The notes beneath the pieces were generated by a model. It was not told where the DNA came from. It ran no database searches and saw nothing but the letters and a program-made list of their open reading frames with translations. 64,000 bases of DNA from positions 5,084,001 through 5,148,000 of the forward strand of contig CP045205.1 in NCBI GenBank assembly GCA_009363175.1. The letters are read 5' to 3'. Positions 34,468-44,336 of this stretch are shown here, one piece after another (position 1 is the first letter of the stretch; the number at the start of each line of letters is the position of its first letter). The position numbers and the translations under genes were made by a program. Origin of the DNA: Citrobacter telavivensis. GTDB lineage: Bacteria; Pseudomonadota; Gammaproteobacteria; Enterobacterales; Enterobacteriaceae.

Positions 34468-36639
34468 TTATCGCCCGGCGACTTTTGCCCGCTTTTTGTT
34501 GGCGGCCGGCGTCTGACGCTGATGCGCTACCGGCGTGTGCTTGGTCAGCGCTGGACGGGTATTACGGTTCTGGCGACGCGCTTCGCGCATCTCTTCCAGC
34601 GTTGGTGCAGGCACCAGGCACTCGCGGCGTCCGCCAATCAGATGCTTTTTACCCATCTCTTCCAGCGCCTGACGGATCGTTGGCCAGTTTGCCGGATCGT
34701 GGTAACGCAGCAGCGCTTTATGCAAACGACGCTGCTTATCGCCCTTCGGCACCACCACATCTTCACTCTTATAGCCAATTTTACCCAGCGGGTTTTTGCC
34801 GGTGTAATACATGGTGGTCGAGTTTGCCAGCGGCGACGGATAGAAGTTCTGCACCTGATCGAGACGGAAGCGATGTTTCTTCAGCCATAGCGCCAGATTC
34901 ACCATATCTTCGTCACGCGTCCCCGGGTGCGCGGAGATGAAATACGGGATCAGATACTGCTCTTTCCCTGCCTGCTTCGAGTAGAGATCGAACAGTTCCT
35001 TAAAGCGGTCATAGCTGCCCATGCCCGGCTTCATCATCTTCGACAGCGGCCCTTCTTCGGTATGCTCAGGCGCAATCTTCAGATACCCCCCGACGTGATG
35101 ACTCGCCAGTTCTTTGATATAGCGCGGGTCTTCGACCGCGATGTCGTAACGCACACCGGAAGCGATCAGGATCTTCTTGATGCCTTTCAGGTCGCGCGCA
35201 CGGCGATAAAGGTTGATCGTCGGCTCGTGATTGGTATCCATATGCGGACAGATATCCGGATAGACGCACGACAGGCGACGGCAGGTCTGTTCCGCACGCG
35301 GCGACTTGCAGCGCAGCATGTACATGTTGGCCGTCGGACCACCGAGATCGGAGATCACGCCGGTGAAGCCCGGGACGGTATCGCGGATCGCTTCGATCTC
35401 ATTAATGATCGAATCTTCAGAGCGGCTCTGAATAATGCGCCCTTCATGCTCGGTGATCGAACAGAACGAGCACCCGCCAAAGCAGCCGCGCATAATGTTG
35501 ACAGAGAAGCGAATCATCTCATAGGCCGGAATGCGGCTGTTGCCATATGCCGGGTGCGGCACGCGCTTATACGGCAGGGCAAAGACGCTGTCCATCTCTT
35601 CGGTTGACAGCGGGATCGCCGGCGGGTTGATCCAGATGTAGCGATCGCCATGCTTTTGCATCAGCGCACGCGCACAGCCAGGGTTGGTTTCATGGTGCAG
35701 GATCCGCGAGGCGTGCGCATACAGCACTTTGTCGCCCTTCACTTTTTCAAAGGACGGTAGCAGAACGTAGGTCTTTTCCCACGGCTTCGGACGCGCAGGC
35801 TGCACGGTAACGGCTTTCGCTTCCTGCTTTTTCGGCGCGACCGGTTTGTTGTCGGCGCACGGCAAATCTTCGCCATACGGATGCGGAATCGGGTCGATTT
35901 TCCCCGGCGTATCCAGACGCGTAGAATCGACGCCGCTCCAGCCTGGCAGCGCGTCTTTCACCATAATCGCGGTGTTACGCACGTCGCGGATCTGGCTTAT
36001 GGTTTCGCCCATCGCCAGACGGTGCGCCACTTCCACCAGCGGACGCTCACCATTGCCGAACATCAGCATGTCGGCTTTGGAATCCACCAGCACGGAACGG
36101 CGCACGGTATCGGACCAGTAATCATAATGCGCGGTACGGCGCAGGCTCGCTTCAATGCCGCCAAGGATCACCGGCACATCTTTCCACGCCTCTTTGCAGC
36201 GCTGGGTATAAACCAGCGTGGCACGATCCGGGCGCTTGCCCGCTACGTTATCCGGGGTATAAGCATCGTCATGGCGCAGGCGGCGATCGGCAGTGTAGCG
36301 GTTGATCATCGAGTCCATATTGCCAGCGGTTACGCCGAAGAACAGGTTCGGTTTGCCCAGACGCATGAAATCGTCTTTGCTGTTCCAGTCCGGCTGCGCA
36401 ATGATGCCAACGCGGAAGCCCTGCGATTCCAGCATACGACCGCAAATCGCCATACCGAAACTCGGGTGATCGACATAGGCGTCACCGGTAACCAAAATAA
36501 TGTCGCAGCTATCCCAGCCAAGTTGATCCATTTCGTCGCGTGACATCGGCAAAAAAGGAGCGGGACCAAAACAGGCCGCCCAGTACTGAGGCCAGGAGAA
36601 GAGATCTCTGTCTGGCTGGATCAGGGATATTGCGCTCAT
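34468..36639 (-). CDS. ygiQ: UPF0313-family radical SAM protein YgiQ
   Basis: 723 residues, slightly shorter than E. coli (739). The N-terminal part has FGMAICGRMLESQGFRVGIIAQPDW, a B12-binding-like fold. The radical SAM cluster motif is RGCFGGCSFCSITEHEGR (CxxxCxxC) at about residue 370. The C-terminus is basic (ANKKRAKVAGR). The reaction is unknown. In E. coli it is monocistronic upstream of ftsP. Confidence 0.95.
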   Translation of the reverse strand: MSAISLIQPDRDLFSWPQYWAACFGPAPFLPMSRDEMDQLGWDSCDIILVTGDAYVDHPSFGMAICGRMLESQGFRVGIIAQPDWNSKDDFMRLGKPNLFFGVTAGNMDSMINRYTADRRLRHDDAYTPDNVAGKRPDRATLVYTQRCKEAWKDVPVILGGIEASLRRTAHYDYWSDTVRRSVLVDSKADMLMFGNGERPLVEVAHRLAMGETISQIRDVRNTAIMVKDALPGWSGVDSTRLDTPGKIDPIPHPYGEDLPCADNKPVAPKKQEAKAVTVQPARPKPWEKTYVLLPSFEKVKGDKVLYAHASRILHHETNPGCARALMQKHGDRYIWINPPAIPLSTEEMDSVFALPYKRVPHPAYGNSRIPAYEMIRFSVNIMRGCFGGCSFCSITEHEGRIIQSRSEDSIINEIEAIRDTVPGFTGVISDLGGPTANMYMLRCKSPRAEQTCRRLSCVYPDICPHMDTNHEPTINLYRRARDLKGIKKILIASGVRYDIAVEDPRYIKELASHHVGGYLKIAPEHTEEGPLSKMMKPGMGSYDRFKELFDLYSKQAGKEQYLIPYFISAHPGTRDEDMVNLALWLKKHRFRLDQVQNFYPSPLANSTTMYYTGKNPLGKIGYKSEDVVVPKGDKQRRLHKALLRYHDPANWPTIRQALEEMGKKHLIGGRRECLVPAPTLEEMREARRQNRNTRPALTKHTPVAHQRQTPAANKKRAKVAGR

Positions 36640-36748
36640 AGTGCTTCCAAAAATGGTAAAAAAATAATCAAAGGCCGGCGATTATATGCCGGAACGAAAG
36701 AGAAATCGAAGGATAATCTCTCTCGCGTATCAGCGAGAGAGAGGAGGA

Positions 36749-38161
36749 TTACGCCGCTGGATTCACCAGAATCTGCCCAATAGAACCGCGGTCCGCCATT
36801 TCCAGCGTCTGGCTGTTGAAGTAGAACGGGAAATGCGCCCAGGACGGTTGTCCGTACCAGACCAGCAGCTCTACCTGCCCATCCACCCAGACGGTATCTT
36901 TCCAGCCCCTGTCTTCCGGGAACGGCATCGCGCCGTTGACGTTACGCACGAGGAACGACACCCCTTCGATGTGAAACGACTGCGGCATATCGGCACGCAC
37001 CGTCCAGCGTTCCCAGGAGCCCTGCTGCGCGGTGATATCAATGCGGTTGACGTCCCATAACTGGCCGTTGATGCCCGGATCGTCGCCCAGACTGATATCG
37101 CGACTACGAATCGGCGTACCGCTCATGATCTCGGTCGGCAGCAGACGCATCGGCAGGCTGTCGGTCACCAACGGCAGCAGGCCGGTTGGGCGCAGCGTTA
37201 ACACCAGCGTGGAAACCAGAATGCTCGACGGTTCAAAGAAACCGCGGATCCGGTCAACGATGCTCGCCGCTTCACCACAGGTAATCGACACTTCATCGCC
37301 ATTGGTCATGTCGACCAGAATTTCGCGGCGCTCGCCGGGCGCCAGCGACAGCTGTTTTACCGACACCGGCGCGGGCAAAAAGCCCTGATCGCCTGAGATG
37401 ACATGCAGCGCGCGACCGTCGCTCATTTGCAGCTGGTAACGCCGGGAGTTAGAGGCATTCAGCAGGCGCAGGCGCACCCAGCCGCGGGATACCTCGACAT
37501 AAGGACTTTGCACCCCGTTGACCAACAGCGTATCACCGACAAAACCACCGCTGCCGGGTTCGCTGTACTCCGGCGTGCCAAAGTTATCCAGTCGCTTGTC
37601 CTGAATAATGATAGGGAAGTCATCGACGCCGTAATGATTCGGGATCGGCAGCGATTTACTCACCTCATCTTCGACCAGCCACATCCCGGCCAGGCCGTTG
37701 TAAACCTGCTGAGCGGTACGGTTCGGCGTATTAGCGTGATACCACAGCGTGGCGGCGTTCTGACGGATGGGCAGCACGGGTGCCCAGTCTGCGTTTGGCG
37801 ACATCATGCGAGCCGGACCGCCCATCAGCGGACCCGGAACCTGCAAACCGGCGATAGTCATAGAGACATTTTCCGCCAGACGGTTACTGTAGATAAGCTT
37901 AACGTCATCCCCTTTCCAGACGCGGATCGTCGGTCCGAGGTAACGCCCGTTAATGCCCCAGACCGGCGCACGCGTGCCCTGGGTAAATGACCAGTGCGAA
38001 CGCTGCAGCGTCATAAACAGCGGCTGGCCCCGGCGGGATTCCAGTAGCGGCGGAACGGGCAGCGGCTGTTGCTGACCGGCAGCATTGGCCCTCAGCGGAA
38101 CAGCACCGGCACACAGCGCGATCCCCGATGCCTGAATGAACTGACGCCGACTGAATGACAT
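36749..38161 (-). CDS. ftsP: Cell division protein FtsP (SufI)
   Basis: 470 residues. The Tat signal SRRQFIQASGIALCAGAVPLRA is followed by three cupredoxin domains of the multicopper oxidase fold, without the copper-ligand set at the C-terminus. It protects or stabilises the divisome under stress in the periplasm. It is downstream of plsC on the same strand (122 bp gap). Confidence 0.96.
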   Translation of the reverse strand: MSFSRRQFIQASGIALCAGAVPLRANAAGQQQPLPVPPLLESRRGQPLFMTLQRSHWSFTQGTRAPVWGINGRYLGPTIRVWKGDDVKLIYSNRLAENVSMTIAGLQVPGPLMGGPARMMSPNADWAPVLPIRQNAATLWYHANTPNRTAQQVYNGLAGMWLVEDEVSKSLPIPNHYGVDDFPIIIQDKRLDNFGTPEYSEPGSGGFVGDTLLVNGVQSPYVEVSRGWVRLRLLNASNSRRYQLQMSDGRALHVISGDQGFLPAPVSVKQLSLAPGERREILVDMTNGDEVSITCGEAASIVDRIRGFFEPSSILVSTLVLTLRPTGLLPLVTDSLPMRLLPTEIMSGTPIRSRDISLGDDPGINGQLWDVNRIDITAQQGSWERWTVRADMPQSFHIEGVSFLVRNVNGAMPFPEDRGWKDTVWVDGQVELLVWYGQPSWAHFPFYFNSQTLEMADRGSIGQILVNPAA

Positions 38162-38283
38162 ATAAGCTCCATGTAAAACTGGCTAAATTACGGGCAGGAA
38201 CTCGTTTCCTGCAAAAACTCGTCATACTCCAGGCTGCATGTGCGTTAGCTTGCAGCGCGAATGAGTAAGCATTTATCGCTGAA

Positions 38284-39021
38284 TCAAACTTTCCCGGCGG
38301 CTTCGCGCTCGGCGACTTCTTGATCAAGTTCAGCAATCTTTTGTTCCATCAACGAGCGGCAGTGCGCGGCCAGTTCACGAACCTGATCTTTACCATACTG
38401 ACTGGTATCCACCGGCGGCAGCATTTCCACAATCACCAGACCATTCTTCAGGCGATTCAGGTTAATTTTATTCGAGGTATTGGAAACGCACACCGGAATA
38501 ATCGGGACGCCAGCAGCAATCGCGGCATGAAAAGCCCCGGTTTTAAACGGCAGCAGACCACGGCCCCGGCTGCGAGTGCCTTCCGGGAACATCCAGATGG
38601 AGATACGACGCTTTTTAAAATGGTTCACCACTTCGGCAATCGTGCCGTGCGCTTTCGCACGGTTATTACGATCGATCAACAGGTTTCCCGTCAGCCAGTA
38701 CAGTTGACCAAAAAATGGGATCCACAGCAGGCTTTTCTTCCCAACGGTCACGGTTGGCGGCTGCACGATATTCGCGGCGGTCACCATATCGTAGTTATTC
38801 TGATGGTTAGCGATGTAGATAGCGTTACCGTAGCTTTCCGCATCCGCGGGTTTACGGCACTCAACTTTCAGGCCGAACACCGGCGACAGACGACCAAACA
38901 TGTGCCCGAAAGTCGCGACGTGTTTTGGGTTACGCGGGCTGAGTAAGCAGTAAAGAGAACCGAAAACACAAACCAGAATGGAATAGATAACGGTAATAAT
39001 AAGTCGAAAAATAAATAGCAT
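38284..39021 (-). CDS. plsC: 1-acyl-sn-glycerol-3-phosphate acyltransferase
   Basis: 245 residues (E. coli 245). The catalytic HX4D motif is in IANHQNNYDMV and the substrate motif is MFPEGTRSRGRGLLPFKTG. One or two N-terminal membrane helices are present. It adds the second acyl chain in phosphatidic acid synthesis. It follows parC, as in E. coli. Confidence 0.97.
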   Translation of the reverse strand: MLFIFRLIITVIYSILVCVFGSLYCLLSPRNPKHVATFGHMFGRLSPVFGLKVECRKPADAESYGNAIYIANHQNNYDMVTAANIVQPPTVTVGKKSLLWIPFFGQLYWLTGNLLIDRNNRAKAHGTIAEVVNHFKKRRISIWMFPEGTRSRGRGLLPFKTGAFHAAIAAGVPIIPVCVSNTSNKINLNRLKNGLVIVEMLPPVDTSQYGKDQVRELAAHCRSLMEQKIAELDQEVAEREAAGKV

Positions 39022-39244
39022 AACAACCTCTGAAGGCCTAAGAGCCCGGGATTCTACGTCACCTGCTATCAGGTTAGGGTATTGTTAATGTGGCTCTCTG
39101 GAAAACTGTATTGTTAATCGCGACTCACGAATAAACAACGGTTTTACGGGAAATTTTACTGTAATCCGGCAGGAACGAATGGCACGTCCCTTGTGGACAG
39201 GATAACGACGCACACGTTTTATCCGATCCACAAGGGGCATCTGC

Positions 39245-39276
39245 GTAGGCCGGAGAAGGCAAAGCCGCCATCCGGC
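39245..39276. repeat. REP-like element
   Basis: GTAGGCCGGAGAAGGC and GCCGCCATCCGGC form the imperfect hairpin of a REP unit, between parC and plsC. Confidence 0.7.
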
Positions 39277-39288
39277 ATTTCACGCAAA

Positions 39289-41547
39289 TTACTCTTCGCT
39301 GTCACCACTGCCGGCACGACGCGGCGAATCAATCTCAATGTGATCGATGCGCTGCAAACCACGCATCAACGTCCCGCGACGACCACGTTCGCCGGCCACT
39401 TTCTGCAACTCTTCAGGACGCAGCTTAATTTTGCGTTTCCCGACGTGAATGGTCAGCGTGCTTTGCGGCGGCAGCACATAGAGCAGCGCCAGCGCGTCAT
39501 CACCCCGCGCCGCTTCTGCGGACGGAATGTTGATTATCTTGTTCCCTTTACCTTTCGACAACTGCGGCAGATCGCTGACCGGGAACATCAGCATACGTCC
39601 AGCCTGGGTAATCGCCAGCAGCATGTCCGTTTCATCTTCAATCACCACCGGCGGCATAACGCGGGCATTTTCCGGAAGCGTAATGAGCGTCTTACCGGCA
39701 CGGTTACGCGCCACCAGATCGTTGAACGTACAGACGAAACCGTAACCCGCATTTGATGCCATCAGCAGTTTCTGCTCATCGCCTTCCATCAGCATATGCT
39801 CAACGGTCGCGCCCGGCGGTAGCGTCAGTTTACCGGTCAACGGCTCGCCCTGACCGCGCGCCGACGGCAGCGTAATCGGGTCAATGGCGTAACTGCGCCC
39901 GGTGGTATCGATAAACACCACCGGCTGGTTGCTCTTGCCTTTCACTGCCGCTTTAAAGCTGTCGCCCGCTTTGTAGTTCAGCCCCTGCGCGTCGATGTCG
40001 TGACCTTTGGCGCTACGCACCCAGCCCATCTGCGACAGCACGATCGTCACCGGCTCAGACGGCAGCATGTCGTGTTCGCTCATCGCTTTCGCTTCTTCGC
40101 GCTCGCGCAGCGGTGAGCGACGATCGTCACCATAGGCGTCGGCATCCGCCTGTAGCTCTTTCTTCAGCAGGGTATTCATTTTGCGTTCAGAGGCGAGAAT
40201 CGCCTGCAACTGATCGCGCTCTTTCGCCAGCTCATCCTGTTCACCGCGAATCTTCATCTCTTCCAGTTTGGCGAGATGACGCAATTTCAGTTCGAGGATT
40301 GCTTCGGCCTGCGTTTCGGTAATACCAAAACGCGACATCAGCGCTGGCCTGGGCTCATCTTCCGTACGGATGATCTCAATAACTTCGTCGATATTGAGAA
40401 ACGCCACCAGCAAACCTTCCAGGATATGCAGGCGTTTGAGGACTTTCTCCAGACGATAGTTCAGGCGGCGACGCACGGTATCACGACGGAACGCCAGCCA
40501 TTCGGTGAGGATCTCCAGCAGGTTTTTCACCGCCGGACGCCCGTCAAGACCGATCATATTGAGGTTAATGCGGTAGCTCTTTTCCAGATCGGTGGTGGCA
40601 AACAGGTGGTTCATCACCTGCTCCATGTCCACGCGGTTGGAACGCGGCACCACCACCAGACGAGTCGGGTTTTCGTGGTCTGACTCATCGCGCAGATCGT
40701 CAACCATCGGCAGCTTTTTATTGCGCATCTGGGCCGCGATTTGCTCCAGCACGCGCGCGCCGGAAACCTGGTGCGGCAGCGCAGTAATCACCACCGCGCC
40801 GTCTTCTTTCTTCCACACCGCGCGCATGCGCACGGAGCCGCGTCCATTCTCATAAATCTTACGAATTTCAGCGCGTGGGGTAATGATTTCCGCTTCAGTC
40901 GGGTAGTCCGGGCCGTGGACAATATCCAGCAGCTCGTCCAGCGTCGTTTTCGGCTGTTCAATCAGGGTGATCGCAGCTTTTGCTACTTCGCGCAGGTTGT
41001 GCGGCGGAATATCCGTCGCCATACCGACCGCGATACCGGTTGTGCCGTTAAGCAGGATATTCGGCAGACGCGCGGGCAGCATTTTCGGCTCCTGCATCGT
41101 CCCGTCGAAGTTTGGCACCCAGTCAGCGGTTCCCTGTCCGAGTTCGCTCAGCAGCAGCTCAGCGTATTTTGACAGGCGGGATTCGGTATAACGCATCGCG
41201 GCGAAGGACTTCGGATCGTCAGGCGCCCCCCAGTTCCCCTGACCATCGACCAGCGGATAACGGTAAGAGAACGGCTGCGCCATCAGCACCATGGCCTCAT
41301 AGCAGGCGCTGTCCCCGTGTGGGTGGTATTTACCCAACACGTCGCCAACGGTACGGGCGGATTTTTTAAATTTAGCGCTGGCGTTCAACCCCAGCTCTGA
41401 CATCGCATAGACGATGCGGCGCTGAACGGGTTTCAGACCATCACCAATAAACGGCAACGCCCTGTCCATGATGACGTACATGGAGTAATTCAGATAGGCG
41501 TTTTCCGTGAATTCATGCAGCGCAAGGCGCTCTGCCATATCGCTCAT
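39289..41547 (-). CDS. parC: DNA topoisomerase IV subunit A
   Basis: 752 residues, the E. coli length. The catalytic Tyr120 is in AAMRYTESRL. The quinolone-determining region reads HPHGDSACYEAM with wild-type Ser80 and Glu84, so no classical resistance change is present here. The C-terminal beta-pinwheel has GYGFVCTFNDLVARNRAGKTL. With ParE it decatenates sister chromosomes. In E. coli mqsRA, ygiS and ygiV lie between parC and ygiW; here they are absent. Confidence 0.98.
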   Translation of the reverse strand: MSDMAERLALHEFTENAYLNYSMYVIMDRALPFIGDGLKPVQRRIVYAMSELGLNASAKFKKSARTVGDVLGKYHPHGDSACYEAMVLMAQPFSYRYPLVDGQGNWGAPDDPKSFAAMRYTESRLSKYAELLLSELGQGTADWVPNFDGTMQEPKMLPARLPNILLNGTTGIAVGMATDIPPHNLREVAKAAITLIEQPKTTLDELLDIVHGPDYPTEAEIITPRAEIRKIYENGRGSVRMRAVWKKEDGAVVITALPHQVSGARVLEQIAAQMRNKKLPMVDDLRDESDHENPTRLVVVPRSNRVDMEQVMNHLFATTDLEKSYRINLNMIGLDGRPAVKNLLEILTEWLAFRRDTVRRRLNYRLEKVLKRLHILEGLLVAFLNIDEVIEIIRTEDEPRPALMSRFGITETQAEAILELKLRHLAKLEEMKIRGEQDELAKERDQLQAILASERKMNTLLKKELQADADAYGDDRRSPLREREEAKAMSEHDMLPSEPVTIVLSQMGWVRSAKGHDIDAQGLNYKAGDSFKAAVKGKSNQPVVFIDTTGRSYAIDPITLPSARGQGEPLTGKLTLPPGATVEHMLMEGDEQKLLMASNAGYGFVCTFNDLVARNRAGKTLITLPENARVMPPVVIEDETDMLLAITQAGRMLMFPVSDLPQLSKGKGNKIINIPSAEAARGDDALALLYVLPPQSTLTIHVGKRKIKLRPEELQKVAGERGRRGTLMRGLQRIDHIEIDSPRRAGSGDSEE

Positions 41548-41646
41548 TAATCGTGATTCCTCAACTGTAAGCCCGCCAGATACCCGGTATCTTTTCAGGC
41601 AATATTGCCGCAGATACTACCTTATCTGACGCGTTGAGTCACAAAG

Positions 41647-41668
41647 AAAAGGGCCGCGAACGCGGCCC
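41647..41668 (-). terminator. Terminator of ygiW
   Basis: GGGCCGC and GCGGCCC form a 7-bp stem at 41651-41668. On the minus strand it runs into TTTTCTTT, directly after the ygiW stop. Confidence 0.85.
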
Positions 41669-41677
41669 TGACGGGGA

Positions 41678-42070
41678 TTATTTGCTGACTTTACTGATTT
41701 GCTTCACGTCAATTTCAACGGAATTCCAGTCTTTGTCCACTTCACCCTGAATTTCAACGGTATCCTGCGGGGTGACCGTCACGCCGTTCCAGCGTTTGTG
41801 GTCGATATCGACATTGATGGTGCCTGTCGCGTCTTTAAACAGATAGAGGTCATCGGAAATGCGTTCAACGATGTTGCCACGCAGCGTCACCCAGGTGTCA
41901 TCACGCAAGGATTTCGCACTTTCTACCGTCGTGCTACTGCCGTTTGGTCCCTGGAAGCCGCCGCTCTGCGTTTGTGTCGCGGACGGGCCAGAAAAACCAC
42001 CCTGCTGCGCTGCCAAAACCGGTGCAGAGCAGAGCGCCATAACGGCAACAATTGTAGCCAGTTTTTTCAT
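41678..42070 (-). CDS. ygiW: BOF-fold periplasmic stress protein YgiW (VisP)
   Basis: 130 residues from the ATG at 42070 (MKKLATIVAVMALCSAPVLAA), a signal peptide cleaved after LAA. The OB-fold domain contains DDTWVTLRGNIVERISDDLYLFKDATG. In Salmonella the homologue VisP binds peptidoglycan sugars and supports virulence and stress resistance. It is divergent from qseBC. The longer upstream frame is rejected because it would precede the signal peptide. Confidence 0.95.
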   Translation of the reverse strand: MKKLATIVAVMALCSAPVLAAQQGGFSGPSATQTQSGGFQGPNGSSTTVESAKSLRDDTWVTLRGNIVERISDDLYLFKDATGTINVDIDHKRWNGVTVTPQDTVEIQGEVDKDWNSVEIDVKQISKVSK

Positions 42071-42119
42071 GATCATTTCTCCCTTTGATGTCACTTGATA
42101 TCCATTAAACAGGCTAATC

Positions 42120-42136
42120 CTTAACGAGTTCTTAAG
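42120..42136. promoter_or_regulatory. PmrA/BasR-type tandem half-sites between ygiW and qseB
   Basis: CTTAAC-N5-CTTAAG matches the PmrA box (YTTAAK-N5-YTTAAK) in all but one position. It lies 87 bp upstream of qseB and 50 bp upstream of ygiW. Cross-talk between PmrAB and QseBC is established in E. coli; the site assignment here is inference. Confidence 0.5.
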
Positions 42137-42222
42137 GCAAAAAAAAGTCTCATTTTTGCTGTACATCGCGTGCGACATCGCGGTTTACTTGCCGTTATGG
42201 CGACGGGCGCAAGGATGAAACG

Positions 42223-42888
42223 ATGCGAATTTTACTGATTGAAGATGATGCGTTAATTGGCGACGGCATTAAAACCGGGTTGAGTAAAATGGGCTTTAGC
42301 GTCGACTGGTTTACGGAAGGTCGTCAGGGAAAAGAAGCGCTCTACAGCGCACCTTATGATGCGGTGATCCTCGACCTCACGCTACCGGGGATGGACGGAC
42401 GCGATATTCTGCGCGACTGGCGTGAACAGGGAAAGCGCGAACCGGTGCTGATCCTCACCGCACGCGACGCACTGGCCGAGCGTGTGGAAGGACTTCGCCT
42501 CGGGGCAGATGATTATCTGTGTAAGCCCTTTGCGCTGATTGAGGTCGCTGCCAGGCTGGATGCGCTGATGCGCCGTGCCAGCGGTCAGGCCAGCAGCGAA
42601 CTGCGCCACGGGCTGGTGACCTTAACGCCCGGCGATCGGGTCGCGACGCTGGCGGGTGAGCCGCTCATACTCAAGCCAAAAGAGTTCGCGCTGCTGGAGT
42701 TGCTGATGCGCAATGCCGGGCGCGTGTTGCCGCGCAAGCTCATCGAAGAGAAGCTGTATAACTGGGACGAAGAGGTCACCAGCAATGCCGTTGAAGTGCA
42801 TGTTCACCATCTGCGGCGCAAACTGGGCAGCAATTTTATTCGCACCGTTCACGGTATTGGCTATACGCTTGGTGAGGCATCATCGTGA
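42223..42888 (+). CDS. qseB: Two-component response regulator QseB
   Basis: 221 residues, OmpR family (E. coli 219). The receiver has phospho-acceptor Asp51 in ILDLTLPGMDG, the acidic pair in LIEDDA and Lys in CKPFA. The winged-helix output domain has VEVHVHHLRRKLG and IRTVHGIGYTL. It controls motility, virulence and metal or catecholamine responses with QseC. The stop overlaps qseC by 4 bp. Confidence 0.97.
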   Translation: MRILLIEDDALIGDGIKTGLSKMGFSVDWFTEGRQGKEALYSAPYDAVILDLTLPGMDGRDILRDWREQGKREPVLILTARDALAERVEGLRLGADDYLCKPFALIEVAARLDALMRRASGQASSELRHGLVTLTPGDRVATLAGEPLILKPKEFALLELLMRNAGRVLPRKLIEEKLYNWDEEVTSNAVEVHVHHLRRKLGSNFIRTVHGIGYTLGEASS

Positions 42889-44228
42889 CCCGGCAACTCA
42901 GCCTGCGCGTCAGGCTTACCCTCATCTTTCTGATTCTGGCAGCCATTACCTGGGCGGCATCGAGTTTTGTCGCCTGGAAGAAGACGACCGATAACGTCGA
43001 TGAACTGTTTGATACTCAGTTGATGCTCTTCGCCAAGCGCCTGATTACGCTTGATATCAACGAACTGCACGCCACCGAACGGATGGCGCATACCCCGAAG
43101 AAATTCAAGCACGGCCACGTTGATGATGACGTGCTGACCTTTGCCGTCTATACCACGGACGGCAAGATGGTGCTGCACGATGGCGACAATGGTCAGAACA
43201 TCCCCTATAGCTACCGTCGGGAAGGGTTTGATGACGGCCAACTCAACGGCGATGACGACAAATGGCGTTTTATCTGGCTGACCTCCGTCGATGGTAAGTA
43301 CCGTATCGTGGTCGGCCAGGAGTGGGAATATCGTGAAGATATGGCGCTGGAGATTGTGACGGCGCAACTGGTCCCCTGGCTTATCGCCCTGCCGCTGATG
43401 CTGTTGATGCTGATTATGTTGTTGCATCGGGAGCTCATGCCGCTGAAAAAGCTGGCACAGGCGTTGCGACTGCGCGATCCGCAATCCAGCGAACCGCTCA
43501 GTTCACATGGCGTTCCGAGTGAGGTGCGCCCGCTGGTCGAATCGCTCAACCAGCTTTTTACCCGCACCCATAACATGATGGTGCGCGAGCGACGCTTTAC
43601 GTCAGATGCCGCTCACGAACTGCGCAGTCCGTTAACGGCGCTGAAAGTCCAGACGGAGGTGGCGCAACTTTCTGATGACGATCCGCTGGCGCGGCAGAAA
43701 GCCCTGATGCAACTCCATACGGGTATCGATCGCGCCACGCGTCTGGTCGACCAACTCCTGACGCTTTCTCGTCTCGACTCGCTGGATAACCTGCAGGATG
43801 TCGCCACGCTTTCTCTTGAAGAGCTCCTTCAGTCCGCGGTGATGGACATCTGGCAACCCGCGCAGCAGGCGCATATTGATGTGCGTTTGCAGATCAATGC
43901 TTCCAATGTGACGCGTACCGGACAACCGCTGCTGCTCAGTCTGCTGGTGCGAAATCTGCTGGATAACGCCATCCGCTACAGCCCGAAAGGCAGCGTGGTT
44001 GATGTTACGCTTGACGCCAGACAGTTTACCGTCAGAGATAACGGCCCCGGCGTCACTGCGGAAGTCCTGCCCCATATTGGCGAGCGCTTTTATCGCCCGC
44101 CGGGCCAACACGCTACCGGCAGCGGCCTGGGCCTGTCGATTGTCCGCCGCATTGCCGCCCTGCACGGAATGACGGTGTCGTTTGGCAATGCGCCAGACGG
44201 TGGTTTTACCGCGACAGTACGGTGGTGA
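42885..44228 (+). CDS. qseC: Sensor histidine kinase QseC
   Basis: 447 residues (E. coli 449). The start is GTG at 42885 in a GTGA overlap with the qseB stop. TM1 (about 10-30), a periplasmic sensor, TM2 (about 163-180), HAMP, the H-box His244 in SDAAHELRSPLTALK, and N/G boxes (RNLLDNAIRYSPKG, GSGLGLSIV). It reports adrenergic signals and autoinducer-3 and also acts as the phosphatase of QseB. Confidence 0.97.
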   Translation: MTRQLSLRVRLTLIFLILAAITWAASSFVAWKKTTDNVDELFDTQLMLFAKRLITLDINELHATERMAHTPKKFKHGHVDDDVLTFAVYTTDGKMVLHDGDNGQNIPYSYRREGFDDGQLNGDDDKWRFIWLTSVDGKYRIVVGQEWEYREDMALEIVTAQLVPWLIALPLMLLMLIMLLHRELMPLKKLAQALRLRDPQSSEPLSSHGVPSEVRPLVESLNQLFTRTHNMMVRERRFTSDAAHELRSPLTALKVQTEVAQLSDDDPLARQKALMQLHTGIDRATRLVDQLLTLSRLDSLDNLQDVATLSLEELLQSAVMDIWQPAQQAHIDVRLQINASNVTRTGQPLLLSLLVRNLLDNAIRYSPKGSVVDVTLDARQFTVRDNGPGVTAEVLPHIGERFYRPPGQHATGSGLGLSIVRRIAALHGMTVSFGNAPDGGFTATVRW

Positions 44229-44336
44229 TCGTCAATTATTGCGCCGAACGCAAAAGACTTTGCACATTTTGCTAATTTCACCGAATCGCCTGTTGACGTA
44301 AAATTAGCTTCAAACGCATTCCCGAGAGGCTAAAAA

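Noticed and set aside
35881..36543. 220-codon plus-strand frame opposite ygiQ
   Set aside because: Shadow of ygiQ codons. Similar long shadows occur opposite hybC, hybA, hybO and parC in this GC-rich stretch.
39289..41547. Quinolone-resistance changes in parC and parE
   Set aside because: ParC Ser80 and Glu84 are wild type, and no recognised ParE change is seen. gyrA is outside the window.
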